Assembly: GCF_014195535.1 (NCBI RefSeq)
Contig: NZ_JACIBY010000001.1
Location: 310,001-374,000 of the forward strand
Reading direction: 5' to 3'
Source of the DNA: Runella defluvii
GTDB lineage: Bacteria; Bacteroidota; Bacteroidia; Cytophagales; Spirosomataceae
Length of the DNA: 64,000 bases
The notes under the pieces: model-generated
The model's input: only the letters and a program-made list of their open reading frames with translations
What the model was told of the DNA's origin: nothing
Database searches by the model: none
Shown: one piece after another, positions 60,696-64,000 of the stretch
Position numbering within the stretch: position 1 is the stretch's first letter
How the letters are laid out: each line of letters starts with the position of its first letter
Position numbers and translations under genes: made by a program

Positions 60696-61754
60696 ATGCG
60701 TGCCATATTGATATTCATGCTGATTTTTTTATCCACGGAAAACGTAGCTCACAACCATCAATTTGTGTTACGACGAATAACTGTCAATGGAGTAGAACAA
60801 CCATTATCCGCAAAACCCGTATTTTTAAAGCTTGACAGTTACCTACAAATTGAAGCAGTTCCACTATATTCTGATTCGGCCACTTATTTTTTTCGATTAA
60901 AAAACAGTAGTGACCAATGGATGCAGTGCGCATATCCTGTAGCCCAATTTCAAAAGCTTAGGGGAGGGAACTATCAATTTGAAATGAAAGCTCGAACCTC
61001 GACTTTTGAATCTCTGCCAATAACAGTACAAATAAATGTACAAGAAGCTTTTTGGGAAAAATGGTGGTTTTGGCCTGTTGTGGGTATTTATCTGCTTTTC
61101 ATGGTAGGAGTTGGGTTCTATCTTTTCTTTTTGTACAATTTTCGTCAAAAACTTAGAATTCAGCACATCCGTAATCAAATTGCCGCCGATCTCCATGACG
61201 AAGTAGGGTCTAATTTGAGTAGTATTGCCATTTTTGTAGAAGTATTACGAAAAAAAGCACCGCCTGACATGCTGCCTCTCCTAGAAAAAATCATTCATAA
61301 TTCTCAAGAGTCGGTATCTTTAATGCAGGATACAGTTTGGACTATCAGCCCCAAAAATGATTCCAACGAAAAATTAATTGAGCGGATGCGCTCTTTTGCC
61401 TTTGCATTATTGTCTAGTCGTGGTGTTGCCTTGAGTTTTGAGGTAGAAACGGATCTTCAGAAGGTTCATTTTACAATGGAACAGCGAAAAAACTGTTATC
61501 TTATTTTTAAGGAAGCGGTCAATAATATTGCCAAACACGCCGAAGCCACCAAAGCAACGGTGGAGATTTCGGCTGATAAACAACGGTTTTACATGCTTAT
61601 TCAAGATAATGGAAAGGGATTTGATGCTTCGACACTTCAGGGAGGTAATGGACTCTATAATTTTCAAACCCGTGCTCAAGAAGCAGAGATGAATGTGGCA
61701 GTTAACTCTTTGCCTACCAAAGGAACCATCGTAAGTATTGAAATGCTATTGTAG
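60696..61754 (+). CDS. Sensor histidine kinase (HisKA_3) without a propeller sensor
   Basis: 352 residues. Signal-like start, then a single Y_Y_Y-type Ig domain (about 45-115) ending in FWEKWWFWPVVGIYLL, a transmembrane helix, HisKA_3 with ADLHDEVGSNLSSIA (phospho-His167) and HATPase (FKEAVNNIAKHAEA, GNGLYNFQTRAQEA). Larger relatives carry two or more Reg_prop propellers before the Y_Y_Y domain; they are missing here. Partner regulator follows 99 bases on. Confidence 0.92.
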   Translation: MRAILIFMLIFLSTENVAHNHQFVLRRITVNGVEQPLSAKPVFLKLDSYLQIEAVPLYSDSATYFFRLKNSSDQWMQCAYPVAQFQKLRGGNYQFEMKARTSTFESLPITVQINVQEAFWEKWWFWPVVGIYLLFMVGVGFYLFFLYNFRQKLRIQHIRNQIAADLHDEVGSNLSSIAIFVEVLRKKAPPDMLPLLEKIIHNSQESVSLMQDTVWTISPKNDSNEKLIERMRSFAFALLSSRGVALSFEVETDLQKVHFTMEQRKNCYLIFKEAVNNIAKHAEATKATVEISADKQRFYMLIQDNGKGFDASTLQGGNGLYNFQTRAQEAEMNVAVNSLPTKGTIVSIEMLL

Positions 61755-61853
61755 CTTTTTATCCCCAAAATTATGGATATTTTTCTATAGAACTTTTTCA
61801 GAATTTTGGAGCTAAATAAATTAGGATAGACAGGCAATTAACCAATTAGACAG

Positions 61854-62489
61854 ATGATACGCGTGGTGATGTTTGAAGACAATAAAAATTTCAGGGAAAG
61901 CCTCGCGCTGTATTTGGCTGGTACAGAACAAATATGGATGGCGGGTAGCTATCCCGATGCTCGTGAAGCCGTAAGTATCGTCAAAAAACTCAAACCCGAC
62001 GTAGTGTTGATGGATATACAAATGCCCCACGGCTCAGGTATTGCCGCCATGATTGAAATAAAAAAAGCGTATCCGCAAGTAAAAGTGCTGATACAAACCG
62101 TATTTGAAGACGATGACAAGGTATTTCAGGCTATTTGCTCGGGAGCATCAGGCTATTTGGTCAAGAGCCCCAACCCCGAATTGTATGTGCAGGCGATTCA
62201 GGAAGTGTATGCAGGTGGTTCACACCTCTCACCGAGTATTGCCCGCAAGGTGGTGGATATGTTTCAGCAGCAATTTGTAAAATCACAACATACGTTTGTG
62301 GATCTCACTCGCCGCGAACGCGAAGTCCTGAGCTGTATGGTAAAAGGGCTGAGTTACAAAATGATTGCCGACAGTTGTGGTATCACCTTTCATACGGTAT
62401 GTACCCATGTTAATCACATTTACGAGAAACTTCACGTCAATTCGGCTCCCGAAGCCGTGGTGAAGGCGTTGGAATGGAAGTTGGTTTAG
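61854..62489 (+). CDS. NarL-family response regulator
   Basis: 211 residues. Receiver with MFEDNKNF, phospho-Asp in VLMDIQMPHGSG and Lys in YLVKSPNPEL; LuxR helix-turn-helix at about 145-210 (LTRREREVLSCMVKGLSYKM then FHTVCTHVNHIYEKL). Partner of the preceding HisKA_3 kinase. It converges with the protease gene 6 bases away. Confidence 0.94.
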   Translation: MIRVVMFEDNKNFRESLALYLAGTEQIWMAGSYPDAREAVSIVKKLKPDVVLMDIQMPHGSGIAAMIEIKKAYPQVKVLIQTVFEDDDKVFQAICSGASGYLVKSPNPELYVQAIQEVYAGGSHLSPSIARKVVDMFQQQFVKSQHTFVDLTRREREVLSCMVKGLSYKMIADSCGITFHTVCTHVNHIYEKLHVNSAPEAVVKALEWKLV

Positions 62490-62495
62490 TCGTTG

Positions 62496-63749
62496 TCAGA
62501 GAGAGAGATTATTTATTAAAATGGCCGCCAATGTAGCACGTTCGTAAGCATATCCGGGTTTCACCCCCAATAGTTCATAGTCATAAAAAGGAGTGAAGTA
62601 ATCTTGTTCATTTGATTGAAAATGCAAAAAATAAAAATGATCGGGTGTAATAACAGCCAGTGAGTAGTTTGGATGCTCGTGGTCAAAGTTAAATGTAAAG
62701 TTTAAAATTGTACCATCCAGCTCTACTAACGCATTTATATCTTTAACTACTGTTACATTCAAATACTCCTGAGCACCTAAGAATAAAAACCCATCATCAT
62801 GAGGCGAATTAAATAATACCAAATCCAGTTTTGGACTATCCGATTCATATACTGTCAAAGTATGTGGACTGCCATTATTGTTATTTCCTAAATCCGCTAG
62901 GCTTGTAATTAATTTCGTTAAGGTGCTGCTGTCAATAAAATACTTTCGCAGCAATTTAGTACTTTTTAAATGTAAATTGGAAGAATTCAAATTAAAAAAG
63001 CCCCTTAAGTTTGAAACAATCACAGCTATTATTTTATAGATATTCTCTTTAAAATCATCTATAGAACTGACAGAAGGAAGTCGTGGATAATTAGGTTCAG
63101 ATGTGTTAGGCCAAGTAAGAGTATGAAAATTAATAATTGGATTCGCTGCTTTTTTAAAATCAGTTATAAAAACATTTTTTGAATGTTGAGACATGCAGTA
63201 TTCTCGTAAAGATTGATATACCCAAGCTGCCCTTTGTGCATGACCATTACAAGGATCTTTATTTGACAAAGGATCATTAACAAGTACCCACGGAGGTTTT
63301 GAGGCAGAGTTTTCGTCAATAAAATAACCAATAATGACTACCGCATGACCACCATCAAATGGATAATCACTTCCTAAAAGTATGGGAGTTCCAGAAACAA
63401 TTTTGGATTGAATAAAACTCCATTTTGGGAAGTTAATGGATTTATAATGAACGCATTGAATTCCAACGGATGCAAGAACTTGAGAATAATCATCTTTATC
63501 AGAGGCAATGGTTTGATATCTTTCATTACATATTAGAGGTGTATTCAACATATCAGTCAAAGCTTGGTTCTGGGCTGGAGTAGTAGCACTACGATATAAA
63601 AGATGCAAGTAGTTATCTAAAAGAACTTTTTGCTGCATGTCAGAAGCTGGGGGTAAAAATTCAGCGATCATTTCCATACAGGCAGCCCAACAAAGCCTAT
63701 GTCCCTGTTGTATAATCGGATTTATAGGTAAAATTTTTATATTGCTCAT
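62496..63749 (-). CDS. Papain-like cysteine protease domain protein
   Basis: 417 residues. Residues 1-170 resemble the papain-like cysteine protease family PF12385 (AvrRpt2-type): Gln15, catalytic Cys20 in HRLCWAACMEMI, His135 in DGGHAVVIIGYF, and Asn158/Asp159 in VLVNDP. The remaining 240 residues are unassigned, beta-rich and AT-rich. No signal peptide is visible, so it is either cytoplasmic or exported by another route. It is divergent from a partial gene at 63787. Confidence 0.85.
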   Translation of the reverse strand: MSNIKILPINPIIQQGHRLCWAACMEMIAEFLPPASDMQQKVLLDNYLHLLYRSATTPAQNQALTDMLNTPLICNERYQTIASDKDDYSQVLASVGIQCVHYKSINFPKWSFIQSKIVSGTPILLGSDYPFDGGHAVVIIGYFIDENSASKPPWVLVNDPLSNKDPCNGHAQRAAWVYQSLREYCMSQHSKNVFITDFKKAANPIINFHTLTWPNTSEPNYPRLPSVSSIDDFKENIYKIIAVIVSNLRGFFNLNSSNLHLKSTKLLRKYFIDSSTLTKLITSLADLGNNNNGSPHTLTVYESDSPKLDLVLFNSPHDDGFLFLGAQEYLNVTVVKDINALVELDGTILNFTFNFDHEHPNYSLAVITPDHFYFLHFQSNEQDYFTPFYDYELLGVKPGYAYERATLAAILINNLSL

Positions 63750-63786
63750 GTTTTAATTTTTTCTAAACTTACTATTTTTTTTAAAA

Positions 63787-64000
63787 ATGGGAAAACGAAT
63801 TATTGATGCGGCCGATGTGGATAAATCTGCCCAGAAGCAAATTGAATTGTCAGACCTCTTGCGTAGAACCCTGATAAAACGTCTGTGCAACAGTAGATAT
63901 GAAAGAATAAATCCGCTGTCAACTGGCAGCGATGGTTTGTTGATTCGATTGACAAGTATGAATGACCGAGTTCGAATATCACGAACTACTCACTCGCTCA
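63787..64000 (+). CDS. Start of an unidentified gene (3' end cut off)
   Basis: ATG 63787 opens a frame of 71 codons with no stop before the window end. It begins MGKRIIDAADVDKSAQKQ with a helical, charged N-terminus. An AT-rich gap of 37 bases separates it from the divergent protease gene, as expected for a real start. No family recognised; a 60-codon frame on the other strand over the same bases is the alternative. Confidence 0.4.
   Translation, partial: MGKRIIDAADVDKSAQKQIELSDLLRRTLIKRLCNSRYERINPLSTGSDGLLIRLTSMNDRVRISRTTHSL

Noticed and set aside
63800-63982. 60-codon frame on the minus strand at the right edge
   Set aside because: The opposite strand has a better start context divergent from the protease gene; neither is certain, so only the plus-strand one is listed at low confidence.
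1-64000. tRNA, rRNA, CRISPR arrays, insertion sequences, prophage or replication origin
   Set aside because: No cloverleaf with a conserved T-loop, no repeat-spacer array, no transposase or integrase frame and no dnaA-box cluster was seen on reading; a tRNAscan or Rfam run could still find a small RNA.

Overview
The window looks like a chromosomal segment of a Bacteroidota bacterium of the order Cytophagales (Spirosomaceae/Runella-like). This is a family-level guess from gene content, not from a marker gene. The supporting signs are a FecR/SusC/SusD set with sulfatases, many LytTR regulators and LytS-type kinases, DUF418, DUF4143 and DUF3820 families, no Shine-Dalgarno pattern before the genes, and several promoters of the Bacteroidota form TTTG-N19/20-TAnnTTTG. 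I found 52 protein genes (two cut by the window ends) and saw no rRNA, tRNA, CRISPR array or insertion sequence.

Layout. 1-8695: end of a FecR anti-sigma factor, a SusC/SusD pair and two secreted sulfatases, i.e. a locus for a sulfated glycan. 8768-12096 (-): operon of a TPR-AAA+ ATPase, a tail-anchored TPR protein and a multi-pass TPR membrane protein, function unknown. 12512-15451: L,D-transpeptidase and YegD-like Hsp70. 15494-21022 (-): tripartite RND efflux pump. 21301-24871 (-): membrane protein, a LytS kinase fused to an 18-residue-repeat solenoid, and its LytTR regulator. 25067-25685 (-): a PIN toxin/antitoxin-like pair. 25822-32795: DUF418 protein, M13 peptidase, SDR dehydrogenase, FucP-type transporter and DUF4143 ATPase. 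32804-39240: a dense signalling block with two mosaic paralogous TPR kinases, a LytTR regulator, a LuxR regulator and a degenerate kinase-like protein.

39464-45756 is the most unusual part. Four small secreted beta-rich proteins with related ends surround a periplasmic Ig-type (chaperone-like) protein and a 900-residue outer-membrane barrel with Ig and carboxypeptidase-regulatory-like domains. A stand-alone LytTR regulator follows. Upstream lie three 15-bp palindromes spaced exactly 22 bp apart. The layout resembles a chaperone-usher or WxL-type surface-assembly system, but the proteins do not match a family I can name.

45753-64000: iron alcohol dehydrogenase, a receiver plus receiver-adenylate cyclase pair, DUF3820, penicillin acylase, P-type ATPase, ferredoxin, LuxC-type reductase, RluE, a beta-propeller protein, a sialidase-like protein with an HGSNAT-like acetyltransferase, a NarL-type two-component pair and a papain-like protease. 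Short palindromes with the arm ACCTTCCCGAAAGTT sit 2-10 bases after four stop codons, and small duplications cluster around 48.4-48.9 kb.
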